From: Flammeovirgaceae bacterium
Lineage (GTDB): Bacteria; Bacteroidota; Bacteroidia; Cytophagales; Cyclobacteriaceae
Direction of reading: 5' to 3'
DNA: 64,000 nucleotides
Assembly: GCA_027487845.1 (NCBI GenBank)
Contig: JAIYCV010000021.1
Coordinates: 111,715-175,714 of the forward strand
Positions 46,301-54,176 of this stretch are shown piece after piece. The first letter of the stretch is position 1, and each line of letters starts with the position of its first letter. The notes under the pieces are model-generated. The model saw only the letters and a program-made list of their open reading frames with translations. It was not told the origin of the DNA and ran no database searches. The position numbers and the translations under genes were made by a program.

Positions 46301-47782
46301 GAGGATTCGTTTTTGTTTTCACCCGTGTTTGACTTTTCAGCATTAAAAAGACCAGTGATTTCATTTGATTTTTATAATCAGCTTTCACCATCGGATGGAG
46401 TAGTACTAGAGTATTCAATGGATGGTAAAAATATTGCAGATCCTACCAAAAATTGGAGGTTCACTGTGGGTGAAACAAATCTGGATAATCCAACGGGTTC
46501 CAATTGGTACAATGGAACGGGATTGGTTACCAAGCCAGGCGACCAACCTAAAGGAGATTATGGCTGGACTCAAGCAGAGACCGCAAGCAATAATTGGGTA
46601 GAAGCGAGACATTCATTGGATTTGGTTGATCAACGGAAGCAAGTGGTATTTCGATTTGCGTTAGGAAGTTCCGATCAGCCCAAGCAAGGTGTGGGTTTTG
46701 CTATTGATAACGTGCGCATAGGTTCTCGTACTCGCACCGTTCTACTTGAGAATTTCACCAGCCTTAGCAATATGTCAACCGACAGCCGTGGCAATATTGA
46801 AAGGGCGGAAAAACAACTCTTAATGGATGATGCGCGCCTTGGCGCGAATATCAAAAATGGCATTGATGTAGTTAGATTAAATTATCATTTGAGTTTGCCT
46901 AAAGAAGATCCGTTTAACTTAGATAATCCAAACGAACTAGGGGCGAGGGCACTATTCTACAACGTTACACAGACGCCACGCGTGCAAATGGATGGAAATA
47001 CCAATGAAAAGTTATTTTCAACATGGATAAATGATTTTAAGCTTAAAACACTGGATTTAGCGGAAGCAGATGTGAATGTTTCTGCGCAAATTGTTAAAGA
47101 TGAGGGGGATGACAAAGGAGCCATAAAGGGAACTGTTTTTGTAAAAAGTAGAACGAAAGAAGGACTTCCAAAGGAACAAACCGTTTTGCACATTGTGCTT
47201 GTGGAGCAGAAGGTCAATTTGACCACGTTATCGCCACAGAAGAAAGCGTTAGTTCAAACGGGTGAAGTGACCAGCGATTATGTAGTCAAGAAATTGTATC
47301 CTACTGCTGCCGGAACTCGCTTTGAAACTGATTTGAAGTTGAATGAATCCAGGGCTTTCAATTTCAAGTGGACACCCGATTTTGCGAGTTTTTACCCAAC
47401 CGACCTTACCAAGCCAAACCTCGCCATTATTGCTATTGTTCAAAACGCCTTTACAAAAGAAGTATATCAAACAGCCATTGCATTGAATTTAGAGTATCCT
47501 CCGCTGGTGACAGGAATAAAGGAGTGGACTACGGAAGAGATTTCGTGCTATCCAAATCCTACTAATAATCAAATGGTGGTGTCGTTGCCCGCGTTAGGAG
47601 CGCAACCAATTTATATAAATCTGGTTGATCAGTTTGGAAGGGTAGTTTTGCAAGACCAAATTGAAGCAGGGCAAAAGAGTAAGTTATTAGATACTAGCCT
47701 GATAGCCGATGGCATATACTTGGTGGAATTCCTTTCGCAAGGAACCAGTGCGCTGAGAAAGAGGATAGTGGTAAAACATTGA
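40397..47782 (+). CDS. Giant secreted IPT/FG-GAP/PKD protein with T9SS sorting domain
   Basis: 2461 residues. Signal peptide 1-20. Modules in order: IPT/TIG Ig-like (22-102); seven FG-GAP repeats with DxDGDGxxD loops (about 105-490); PKD/Ig-like modules (about 497-865) with Cys pairs; a region of no recognised family (866-1030); a Big_5/SbsA-like Ig domain (about 1035-1150); beta-rich modules to about 1725; two PKD domains with NEWNFGD and TWEFGDG (1727-1902); a jelly-roll (MAM-like) domain (1909-2113); an Omp28-like region (2114-2360) that lacks the usual Cys pair; and a type A T9SS tail starting CYPNPTNN (about 2378-2461). It is predicted to be exported by Sec, then T9SS, and attached to the cell surface or released. 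Probable adhesin or matrix protein. Confidence 0.9.
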   Translation: MLKIRFLVSLIVFTTSSLFAQIPSITRFSPLAGEPGATVTISGSNFDVLSSNNFVFFGSTRATVTGATSIQLVVKVPSGAKYGPISITVGSKTAISSEYFVPTFFSPVGLSPGSFSTPSNSITGSPEGIDICDIDGDGKPDIVVSNSNNNTVSILANKTSSGSSLASFAPKVDLSTGSGSAPKNIALADLDGDMRLDIITSNINNGTISIFRNISTPGTINGSSFGSRVNISVGGVPTDVKVSDINGDGKPDIAVLNAATSAISILRNISNLGSITTGSFLAKVDFSVGAGPELLEIADLDGDNKPDLIASNSFDDTFSVLQNISTSDEISSASFLPKIDFPTGNFPTGIAVGDLDGDGKKEIVISNYVIDNTLSIFKNVIANGLITQNSFSARVNFITGSAPYGIELADVDGDGKLDIVDSNNSGSTVTVFINQAIAGQLNSSSFSSGIDFNGDLNLGLMAIADLTSDGKPEIAIAGTGTKNSVTLLTNLLGIGVDIPPTVSATPASQVICTGSATNIQLSNPNKVAGTNYSWTVTSSAGLSGAVSGTGNSIAQTLTASSALETATYTVTPIANGIIGQAIDVTITVVNSTPPPPEVISQVKYCEGEVAIALKANGTNLLWYTSEFGGVASTDAPTPLTADAGVAAYFVSQFLSTCGESPRAKIEVIVNPSPALISQDSIGICTGVPIGYTPQSDVVGTTFNWSRPAVSKLFPALGGGTGNINETLTNNTINAITTNYKLVLTANGCSSAPANLKVTVNPSPEGVPLEKPVLSNVAIGDAFKIATQVSRINAKDFTISISNGGLSASAGNPSNASNQNDSVLVDDAWLNSSSSTVDVVYSIIPVSAVGCAGSAFTLTARVQPPIVFNIAISSADTKVPPNSPSPLNNGISTGPILNSASKDRILLGFTMDLTNKINGINEPLLQEFAVSFGNPIATILKSVRLYQSENVTFDSKDVQANALLSLESDKVIVRFSKPFDLSLRKVTFFLAADVDPFVDLNTVSITPSIPTESIVLSRGTLSGDAILGRTYSFNDVTPPQIMKLVPEKRNNNFATNSNLTIQFDEQVTSLDRKISIYTLDRIKVADLSLPFDAPSTGTTFSFPTNNQLKNLTNYYVTIAPGSKAGNVGFIDKWDNGFLGIDNISDWSFTTVDDLAPEFVVTSAAGNTPNLKNDVVDITLIGANLQVALNKPGIVYYLVTPTLSPPPSALQIYQPSTYPNTVVSAGNFKVFRDSALQVSPLSARFVDGTSYDVWLAAENDNAVKMQDASIKKLTFTATDLIKTNIVVSGPKNYSVCVGDFQPIVYPITISESKNDSFEVNPLKDGIEVFQSINLLVPQGFEFNISAAADTVISLGADISIRSLEYTSSSVFTVTFSVGGTASRDKIILEGLEVRATSTAQKGDIYRLGGNGLKGISDFQALGSLNVTTIPVVPLDVYEEGSNQLLSSSISNNILKLSLRPRININDYGINQFSGPGVSADQLDPITAGVGNHVLSMVHSDRNGCTATATKEISIYDFTKAVNGLDTLYNSNHPVKIPILRNGKGVRYSLESLTVSSPTPANFGIDVSTSLAGPINGNYEFNPKLFNTSSNRAKFGILGGRLGQLLFLGKYRNLVTGELENFTQSVAIYVPPRPSLTINQSSASLVNLCEDLGRAELSGLPKTSDNVTAFFTIDKNKVFPGLVDQFNGNGIVATDSVRKYKGYGIYTVRYIVQNTITKGTDTTSLTFRINPRPEVKFSWSTACVLPELVNFKNESTLSSGSILKNEWNFGDNSIDAVSSQASPSHGFKDARTYSVSLVVESDLQCSSKFLANLVPVGGNPDVNFLFTGISNAEEILFTDQSSVAGDKIKSRTWEFGDGLPAVGGNIVSVNRNFKNPGIYKVKLTAIGEIGCARTKTLDVGIVPKIELATESEVYEEFFNESNGDWQTLRNPFNSAQPSSWKWLSANSIIDPNSKGSGILKTQNSNGSYDELEDSFLFSPVFDFSALKRPVISFDFYNQLSPSDGVVLEYSMDGKNIADPTKNWRFTVGETNLDNPTGSNWYNGTGLVTKPGDQPKGDYGWTQAETASNNWVEARHSLDLVDQRKQVVFRFALGSSDQPKQGVGFAIDNVRIGSRTRTVLLENFTSLSNMSTDSRGNIERAEKQLLMDDARLGANIKNGIDVVRLNYHLSLPKEDPFNLDNPNELGARALFYNVTQTPRVQMDGNTNEKLFSTWINDFKLKTLDLAEADVNVSAQIVKDEGDDKGAIKGTVFVKSRTKEGLPKEQTVLHIVLVEQKVNLTTLSPQKKALVQTGEVTSDYVVKKLYPTAAGTRFETDLKLNESRAFNFKWTPDFASFYPTDLTKPNLAIIAIVQNAFTKEVYQTAIALNLEYPPLVTGIKEWTTEEISCYPNPTNNQMVVSLPALGAQPIYINLVDQFGRVVLQDQIEAGQKSKLLDTSLIADGIYLVEFLSQGTSALRKRIVVKH

Positions 47783-47785
47783 TTA

Positions 47786-48415
47786 ATGAAGACTTATCCA
47801 CCCACCGAAGATAAAAGCTTAGTGCAAGAGCCCGACCACCTTACGGGAAGCTACAACTATGCCCAGTACTTAACGTGGCAGTTTGACGAAATGGTGGAGC
47901 TTATCCGTGGCAAAGTTTTCAGAATGTCGCCTGCACCACGTGTTCGGCATCAAGAAGTGGCGGGAGAATTGCACCGGCAAATCGCCAATTACCTCCGAAA
48001 GAAACCCTGCAAAGTGTTCATTTCCCCTTTTGATGTGCGGCTGCCCCAGCCCAACAAAGGGACTAGTGATGAAGAGATCATAACGGTAGTACAACCTGAT
48101 GTTTGTGTTATATGCGATCGGGCAAAGATTGACGAACTGGGCTGTGTTGGCGCCCCAGATTGGATCATTGAAGTGCTAAGCCCGCGAACCTCCTTCAAAG
48201 ACCTGCATGAAAAATTTGAGGTGTATGAAGAAGCTGGAGTGGGTGAGTATTGGGTAGTAGATCCTAGAGGGCAAACCGTGTTGGTTTACCTACTTGACGG
48301 AAACGGAAAGTACCAAGGCCAGCTAAAACCCTACACAAGGCTAGATAAACTAACGCCATTTACATTACCAGAGTTAGCGATTAATTTAGAAGAGGTTTTT
48401 GAAGAAGAAGTATAG
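47786..48415 (+). CDS. Uma2-family (DUF820) PD-(D/E)XK nuclease-like protein
   Basis: 209 residues. The restriction-endonuclease-like core shows MVELIRGKVFRMSPAPRVRHQ (35-55), VQPDVCVI with Asp105, DWIIEVLSPRTSFKD with Glu129 and Asp139, K143, and EYWVVDP (154-160): the DUF820/Uma2 layout. Acidic residues consistent with a metal-binding site are retained, so it may be active, but no member of this group has a settled cellular role. It starts three bases after the stop of the giant gene and is probably read from the same message, though the pairing may be accidental. Many such genes spread between genomes; no mobile element is visible here. Confidence 0.88.
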   Translation: MKTYPPTEDKSLVQEPDHLTGSYNYAQYLTWQFDEMVELIRGKVFRMSPAPRVRHQEVAGELHRQIANYLRKKPCKVFISPFDVRLPQPNKGTSDEEIITVVQPDVCVICDRAKIDELGCVGAPDWIIEVLSPRTSFKDLHEKFEVYEEAGVGEYWVVDPRGQTVLVYLLDGNGKYQGQLKPYTRLDKLTPFTLPELAINLEEVFEEEV

Positions 48416-48610
48416 GTTTGAAGTGCTGTGTGCCTTCTTAATAGTAAAATTAAAAATAACGTAATAAGGTGTTAAGGGCATTCTACATACACAATTGATC
48501 GCAATCCAATAATACAAAGCATGAAATCGCCATCAAGATGCTCTACACCCAACAGCATGATTATGACGTTTTATGTCTCGATACGAATGTCTCACTACTA
48601 ATTTAATCAC

Positions 48611-49432
48611 ATGAAGTATCTACTTGTTTTTCTTTCTATGGGTTGCAGCCTTGTGCATGGCCAAAAGCTACAGGGAGATAGCTGGGCGAAGGTGAAAGAA
48701 CAAGGCAAGGGAACAATAACGGCCGTCTTTTATCAATCACCGGGCCTTATCGAAAAAAACACTGCTATGAGTGGCGTTTGCGTGGAATTGATAGCGAGGT
48801 TTGGCGATTTTATCCAACGGCAATATGGGGTGGCGTTAACTGTAAACTATGAAAGAGAAGTCCCTGTGTTTTCTGACTTTTTGGAAACGGTGAAAAATTC
48901 AAAAAATGTTCTTGGGGTATCTAACGTAACTATTACTGAGGAGCGCAAGAAATATTTTTCTTTTACGCCAAGCTATATGAATAATTTAGTGGTTATGGTA
49001 ACCCACAAAAGCGCCCCCAATATTGCTAGTTTAAACGAATTGGCGACAAAATACAAAGGGTATTCTTTGGTCGCTATTCAAGGAACGAGCCATATGGCAT
49101 ATGTTGAACAGATAAAAAAAATTATGCCTGGTTTGAAAGTCAGTTATGGATTGTCAGGTTCTGAGATAATTCCTAAGATTGCAAAAGATCCGAAGATTTT
49201 TACAATTCAAGACCTGACTGAGTTCCTAGATAAATCAAGACAAAATTTACCCATAAAAATGCATGGCATTACTTACGGTACGTTTGAAGAACTAGGGTTT
49301 ATTACGTCCAAGGAGTCGGACTGGATTCCCTTATGGAATCAATTTCTTACGAAAGAGTATAAAAAGAGTATTGAATACAGAAAAATAATAGCCGATAACC
49401 TCGGGAAGAATTTTCTGCCGTTCTTAGACTGA
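48611..49432 (+). CDS. Exported type 2 periplasmic (substrate-binding) protein
   Basis: 273 residues with signal peptide MKYLLVFLSMGCSLVHG, cut before QKLQ. The Venus-flytrap fold is readable: first strand ITAVFYQSPG, SGVCVELIARFGDFIQRQYG (helix 1), NVLGVSNVTITEERKKYFSFTPSYMNNLVVMV (the i-T-x-R-x-x-x-x-x-F-S-x-P-Y motif of bacterial SBP family 3), then IQGTSHMAYVEQI. No ABC permease or ATPase gene is nearby and there is no kinase fused, so it may be an orphan sensor or amino-acid-binding protein. It lacks a lipobox; SMGC is too early to be one. Confidence 0.85.
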   Translation: MKYLLVFLSMGCSLVHGQKLQGDSWAKVKEQGKGTITAVFYQSPGLIEKNTAMSGVCVELIARFGDFIQRQYGVALTVNYEREVPVFSDFLETVKNSKNVLGVSNVTITEERKKYFSFTPSYMNNLVVMVTHKSAPNIASLNELATKYKGYSLVAIQGTSHMAYVEQIKKIMPGLKVSYGLSGSEIIPKIAKDPKIFTIQDLTEFLDKSRQNLPIKMHGITYGTFEELGFITSKESDWIPLWNQFLTKEYKKSIEYRKIIADNLGKNFLPFLD

Positions 49433-49441
49433 TTGATTTAG

Positions 49442-49642
49442 CAGATTTTTTTTGGTGTACTGTGGGTTTCAAATGCAGTTGGTCAGCGTTTTTTATTCTT
49501 CTCGCCAAAAGAGGCAAAAAATTGGAAAACGAAGGTTACAACAGACATCTATCGAGTATCAAACTTATTGAAAGACGGAAAACGTTACTCTACCGAAAAT
49601 TTTCACAAAAAAGCGCGAGGCGTATCCGGATTAATTAAATGA
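49442..49642 (+). pseudogene. Possible C-terminal relic of a gene
   Basis: 66 open codons without ATG, starting directly after an in-frame TAG. The composition is protein-like (FLFFSPKEAKNWK, YRVSNLLKDGKRYSTENFH, GVSGLIK then TGA). I do not recognise the family. Confidence 0.3.
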
Positions 49643-49660
49643 ATTGGTAAATTGACACGT

Positions 49661-49825
49661 ATGATTAAACAGTTATTGAGCTGCGTATCTGTTTCTTTGC
49701 CTTTTTTGGCGGCAATCCATATTACACCCTATTGGATAGATTCTAACAGCGCATGCGCTGCACCAGTAAGCGGTAACTATTTAGCATCCTTGTTTTGCAT
49801 CTCAACGCCACTAATATCCTTATGA
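49661..49825 (+). CDS. Small ORF, possible exported 54-residue peptide
   Basis: ATG at 49661, hydrophobic start MIKQLLSCVSVSLPFLAAI, no known family. Its TGA overlaps an ATG that opens the next small frame (ATGA). Weak evidence; could equally be remnant. Confidence 0.25.
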   Translation: MIKQLLSCVSVSLPFLAAIHITPYWIDSNSACAAPVSGNYLASLFCISTPLISL

Positions 49826-50067
49826 AGGAAATTTGCTTAAATTTTTTGGACATTAAAAAGCTTCTGTTTGTTGTCGTTGTTTTTGGTACGATTTCCGGCT
49901 CAGTAGTGGTTCAATTTCCTTTTGCTGCAGGGTTACGGCTCGATTGGGCGATAGAATGGTAGGCACAGTTGAATGATTCCCCAAGAATCCAGTATTACGG
50001 GAAAGCGAATAGAGGTGCGGAATTGAGATAATTAGGAGTTTTTGATGAAAAAAGCGAAGTGAAGTAA
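49822..50067 (+). pseudogene. Interrupted small frame, probable relic
   Basis: From the ATG at 49822 the frame encodes one hydrophobic helix (KKLLFVVVVFGTISGSVVV) and runs to TAG at 49960. Continuing in the same frame gives a polar stretch RIQYYGKANRGAELR, then TAA (50029), then LGVFDEKSEVK and TAA (50065). The run of protein-like sequence across two stops suggests decay. Confidence 0.3.
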
Positions 50068-50104
50068 GTGAGAATAGTGTAATAATATAAAAAGATAGTA
50101 TAGT

Positions 50105-53100
50105 ATGAAATTTACCAAATTGCTATTTAGTTTGCTGTTATTCATGAGCGGTTACACTGCCCTGCGTGCGCAAGTGCCCAAGACAATTAGCTACCAAGGC
50201 TATCTTAAAAATGGAGGCACTGCTGTCACCGGCACACATGATGTAGCTTTCAACATCTATACGGTTAGCACGGGTGGTACGTCCATTTGGAGTGAGACGT
50301 TTCCCAGCTTGACGTTTGCCAATGGAAATTTCTCGGTCGTTTTGGGTAAAACTACTGCGCTGACGTTTACACCTCTTAACATCCTCTATATGGGCATCAC
50401 TATAGATGCAACACCCGAAATTTCGCCTCGCGTGGAGTTAACTGGGAGTTTATATAGTTTAGGATTGGCCTTACCTTATGCTGCCAGTATCAATTCAACT
50501 CAACCAGTGCTGAATTTGACCAATAGCGGCACGGGTAACGTAATTACCGCCACCGGTAAAATACAAGCCACTTCCTTTCAAGGCGATGGCAGTTTGCTTA
50601 CAGGTGTAACGTCAGCAGTGGCCGATGGTTCCGTCACAGGAGGAACGGCTGGGTCGGGGGTAAAAATAGCGGCCAATACCATAACCAATGCAAACATTAG
50701 CAGTACGGCTGCTATTGCTGGCACGAAAATCAATCCCAACTTTGGAGCCCAAAATGTGATAGGCAATGCGCTCACAGCGACCGCGTTTTCGCCAATAGGT
50801 GCCCAACAGGGTGCCTATCTTCAATGGAACAGATCTTCGGGAGAAGGAGAAACTTGGCTACTCAATCAACGTGGTAGTGGTGGAGCCACTGCAGGTATTC
50901 GTTTTGGTGACGCGTCCTCCGCCAATGTGGTAACTGAATGGATGCGCATTATTCAAAATGGAAATGTGGGTATTGGCACAACTTCTCCAGGGCAAAAATT
51001 ATCGGTGCAAGGTGGAGTGAATGTTGACAATGGAGATGCGGGCAATGGAAGTATTGTGAATGGTCTTTCATTTGGCTTTGGTTCTGGGGAGGGGATTGCT
51101 TCAAAAAGGAATCCGGGAGGAAATCAGTTTGGGCTGGATTTTTATACCCAGACCGTTAACCGTATGAGCATTACCAATACAGGTAATGTGGGCATTGGCA
51201 CAACTACTCCACTTACACCACTTCAGATAGGCTCTGCTTTTGGAATTGTAGGAGCAGGTAGCGATGATATTCTTGCTCATGGGATTTATTTTGATGGGTC
51301 AAATTTTATTAACAGGAGTACGACCTCGAACAGCGCAATATTGGTAGGAAATGGAAAAGCAGGAATATATACCTTCCCAGCTGGTGTCGCGGCTGGGGTG
51401 GCAGCCTCCCCTGACATGCGCTTTAATGTCAGACCAAGTGGTGTGGGTATTCAGGTAGATAATCCGATCGAAACATTTCAGGTAAATGGAGCTACTTATT
51501 TAAATCCAATTACGGCTCCAGGAGTGACTACCGACAGGCTTTATAATGTTGGAGGAAGTTTATTTTGGAACGGCACAAATATTTCATCAAGCGGCAGTGC
51601 CTGGGGCTTAACTGGAGTTGCCGGCACGGTAGATGGCACTAACTTTATTGGTACTACCGATAACGTACCTTTAAGCTTTAGAGTAAATAATCAAAAGGCT
51701 GGGAGAATCGACCCAACAGGACCCTTATTTTTAGGATACCAAGCCGGTGCAAATAACGCAAACGCGACCGCCAAGTTAAACACGGGTATTGGTAGTAATG
51801 CATTATTACAAAATACAACAGGGAATTACAACGTTGCAATCGGGAGCAGTGCACTCGAACAAAATACTACGGGGGCTGAAAACACAGCCGTAGGTGCCTT
51901 GGCACTTCAAAATAATACAACTGGGGTATTCAATTCAGGTTTTGGTTACGGGGCATTGTACACTAATAGCACCGGATCTTACAATACTGCTTTTGGAAAT
52001 TTTTCTGGTGTGGGTAACACTACCGGGAACTACAATACCGCTTACGGTAATAATTCTCTTTATACAAATACAGTGGGCAGTAACAATACTTCCATAGGTA
52101 ATCAAACCCTTTCCGCAAATTCAGCGGGTTCGAACGGAACTGCTATTGGTGCTTTTGCTATGCAATATTACAATGATTCAGGCGCGCCCTTTGTCAATAA
52201 CAATGTTGCCTTGGGTTATTCAGCCTTGCAGGGTTCTAATACTCCTTCAGCCAATACAGGTATTCAAAATTCAGCTGTTGGCTACCAAGCAATGGCAATT
52301 AATACTTCTGGTCAAAGAAATGCAGCATTTGGGTATCAGGCAATGTCTAGTAATACAATTGGAAATGGGAATACAGCCGTGGGGCAGAGTGCACTTACAA
52401 CAAACGCACTCGGAGGGGCGAACACGGCATTGGGCACGCGTGCTCTTTTTAACAATATCGCATCAAATAACACGGCCGTTGGAAACGATGCACTATTCGG
52501 AAACACCAATGCTGGCGACAATGCGGCCTTTGGTGTGCTCTCGTTGAGTGCAAATACGGGGGCGAAAAATACTGGTTTAGGAGCCTATTCTTTACAAAGC
52601 AATACGACAGGCGCGGACAACGCGGGCGTTGGCAATAGTGTGTTGCTGTCTACTACTACCGGTTCACAAAATACTGCGTTGGGCAGTTTAGCAGGCTATA
52701 CAAATATACCCGCAAACGCAAATACAACTGGTAGCGCCAATACCTTTATTGGGTATGCATCAGGTCCAGGCACCCCAACCCAGCTAACTAATGCAACGGC
52801 AATTGGCGCCAACTCATCCGTTATGGCAAGTAACACCATTCAATTAGGCAACGGGTCCGTGACGACCGTAAATGTAGGAACCGGAACAACTGCCAAGCTG
52901 GTGGCGGGTCAACTTCAAATCACTGGCGGCACGCTAGGCGCTGGCCGTGTGCTTACTTCAGATGCGGGTGGCAATGCAACATGGCAGCCTGCAAGTGGCA
53001 CTAGTTTTTCAAACGTAAACTCCGACTTTCAATTTGCCAATGGCGCAGCACGGAAGATTTCCATAGCTCCAGAACCAAATACAGGCGATGCTTTCGCCTT

Positions 53101-54046
53101 AACTATTAAAGGCAGCGATGCAACCAGTGGATCTCAAGCGAGAAATGGCGGGGATGTAGCTATTGATGGTGGTCATAATTATAACATCAGTATAGGGAGT
53201 TCGATGCCCGGATCGGTGTATTTACGATCGGGGGGTAATTTGTTTTCGGGAGGTAATTCTCAACCTGGTGATATCATTCTACAAACAGGGGGTATTACTT
53301 CCTCTGCATCAAATTATACTACGCGGCTCATCGTTAAAGGAAATGGCAATGTGGGTATTGGCATAACAACACCATCATCTCCTCTGCATGTTGTGGGAGA
53401 TGCTAAAATTACAGGCAATATACTTTTTGGAACTGCAAGTTTAGCCATCACCGCTCAATCAAGCGGAGAATTTAATTTCAACGGCTTTCTTAACCCCAGT
53501 GTGGATAATACTTACCAGCTAGGGCAAGGAAGTAAGCGTTGGAGCAGTATTTGGGCTGCGGTTGGTACGATAAACACTTCTGATGCTAGGCAAAAAAAGA
53601 ACATTAAGAATATTGGCTACGGGTTGCCCGAGGTATTAAAGCTCCGCCCCGTTTCATTTGAATGGAAAAAAGGAGATGGAAGAACAAAGCTCGGGTTGAT
53701 AGCTCAAGAAACATTCGAAGTATTGCCGGAAGTAGTTGCTGTTCCTACAAACAAAGAGGATGCCTACGGCATGTATTATTCGGACATAATCCCTGTATTG
53801 GTAAAAGCCACACAGGAGCTAAATACCAAATTGGAAGGCGAGAAAGTAAAAAACCAACTTCTTGAAACCGAAAGCAAAAAGAAGATAGCTGAACTAGAGA
53901 AGATGCTGCAAAACTTAAAAGGTGAAAACAGCAAATTGTCTGCCGAGGTAACGGAGACAAAAACCAAGCAAGAGCAGGAGATAGCTACCCTTAAAAAGCA
54001 GATGGAGAAAATAATGAATATAGTAGGGGCAGAGGCGAAAAAGTAA
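50105..54046 (+). CDS. Fibre-like surface protein: beta-roll repeats, Peptidase_S74 chaperone, coiled coil
   Basis: 1313 residues. Signal peptide ending ALRA, then [16 protein letters not shown], a Bacteroidota N-domain. Three GNVGIG-T-P motifs mark fibre segments (about 285, 360, 1085). Residues about 562-890 are a tandem repeat of 17 residues, consensus xNTAxGxxALxxNTTGx, ending in a trimeric-autotransporter-like [20 protein letters not shown]. The C-terminal S74 endosialidase-type chaperone begins at SDARQKKNI with Ser1159, the self-cleavage residue in phage homologues, followed by GLIAQEVLPE-type sequence ([15 protein letters not shown]) and a long heptad coiled coil to the end. Predicted to trimerise and project from the cell. 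No T9SS tail or lipobox. Confidence 0.87.
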   Translation: MKFTKLLFSLLLFMSGYTALRAQVPKTISYQGYLKNGGTAVTGTHDVAFNIYTVSTGGTSIWSETFPSLTFANGNFSVVLGKTTALTFTPLNILYMGITIDATPEISPRVELTGSLYSLGLALPYAASINSTQPVLNLTNSGTGNVITATGKIQATSFQGDGSLLTGVTSAVADGSVTGGTAGSGVKIAANTITNANISSTAAIAGTKINPNFGAQNVIGNALTATAFSPIGAQQGAYLQWNRSSGEGETWLLNQRGSGGATAGIRFGDASSANVVTEWMRIIQNGNVGIGTTSPGQKLSVQGGVNVDNGDAGNGSIVNGLSFGFGSGEGIASKRNPGGNQFGLDFYTQTVNRMSITNTGNVGIGTTTPLTPLQIGSAFGIVGAGSDDILAHGIYFDGSNFINRSTTSNSAILVGNGKAGIYTFPAGVAAGVAASPDMRFNVRPSGVGIQVDNPIETFQVNGATYLNPITAPGVTTDRLYNVGGSLFWNGTNISSSGSAWGLTGVAGTVDGTNFIGTTDNVPLSFRVNNQKAGRIDPTGPLFLGYQAGANNANATAKLNTGIGSNALLQNTTGNYNVAIGSSALEQNTTGAENTAVGALALQNNTTGVFNSGFGYGALYTNSTGSYNTAFGNFSGVGNTTGNYNTAYGNNSLYTNTVGSNNTSIGNQTLSANSAGSNGTAIGAFAMQYYNDSGAPFVNNNVALGYSALQGSNTPSANTGIQNSAVGYQAMAINTSGQRNAAFGYQAMSSNTIGNGNTAVGQSALTTNALGGANTALGTRALFNNIASNNTAVGNDALFGNTNAGDNAAFGVLSLSANTGAKNTGLGAYSLQSNTTGADNAGVGNSVLLSTTTGSQNTALGSLAGYTNIPANANTTGSANTFIGYASGPGTPTQLTNATAIGANSSVMASNTIQLGNGSVTTVNVGTGTTAKLVAGQLQITGGTLGAGRVLTSDAGGNATWQPASGTSFSNVNSDFQFANGAARKISIAPEPNTGDAFALTIKGSDATSGSQARNGGDVAIDGGHNYNISIGSSMPGSVYLRSGGNLFSGGNSQPGDIILQTGGITSSASNYTTRLIVKGNGNVGIGITTPSSPLHVVGDAKITGNILFGTASLAITAQSSGEFNFNGFLNPSVDNTYQLGQGSKRWSSIWAAVGTINTSDARQKKNIKNIGYGLPEVLKLRPVSFEWKKGDGRTKLGLIAQETFEVLPEVVAVPTNKEDAYGMYYSDIIPVLVKATQELNTKLEGEKVKNQLLETESKKKIAELEKMLQNLKGENSKLSAEVTETKTKQEQEIATLKKQMEKIMNIVGAEAKK
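51790..52770 (+). repeat. Tandem 51-bp (17-residue) repeats coding for beta-roll
   Basis: About 15-18 diverged units inside the fibre-like protein. Six consecutive units at its beginning are exactly 17 residues long; later ones vary, with small insertions. Confidence 0.8.
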
Positions 54047-54069
54047 CTTTCGACAAGTGCTTGCAAAAT

Positions 54070-54108
54070 GGGTGTCAGGAAATGTCAACGGTTGCCTGAC
54101 AGACACCC
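54070..54108. repeat. Nested inverted repeat between fibre gene and next giant gene
   Basis: GGGTGTC (54070-54076) pairs with GACACCC (54102-54108); alternatively GTCAGG (54074-54079) pairs with CCTGAC (54095-54100); CAACGGTTG (54087-54095) lies inside. No T-run, so a terminator is uncertain. Confidence 0.5.
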
Positions 54109-54176
54109 GTTGGAAAGGAAATAAATTGACAAATGAATGTTTTCACGGGAAAGAATCAAATGGTAAATTGAAGCGA

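Larger units (their letters stand above)
49433..50104. other. Gene-poor stretch with decayed-looking coding relics
   Basis: 672 bp with no normal gene. Three pieces look coding: a 66-codon frame without start (49442-49642), a 54-residue ORF (49661-49825), and a third frame (49822-50067) opened by ATG and interrupted by TAG at 49960 and TAA at 50029. The last 37 bp before 50105 are AT-rich leader. Confidence 0.5.
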
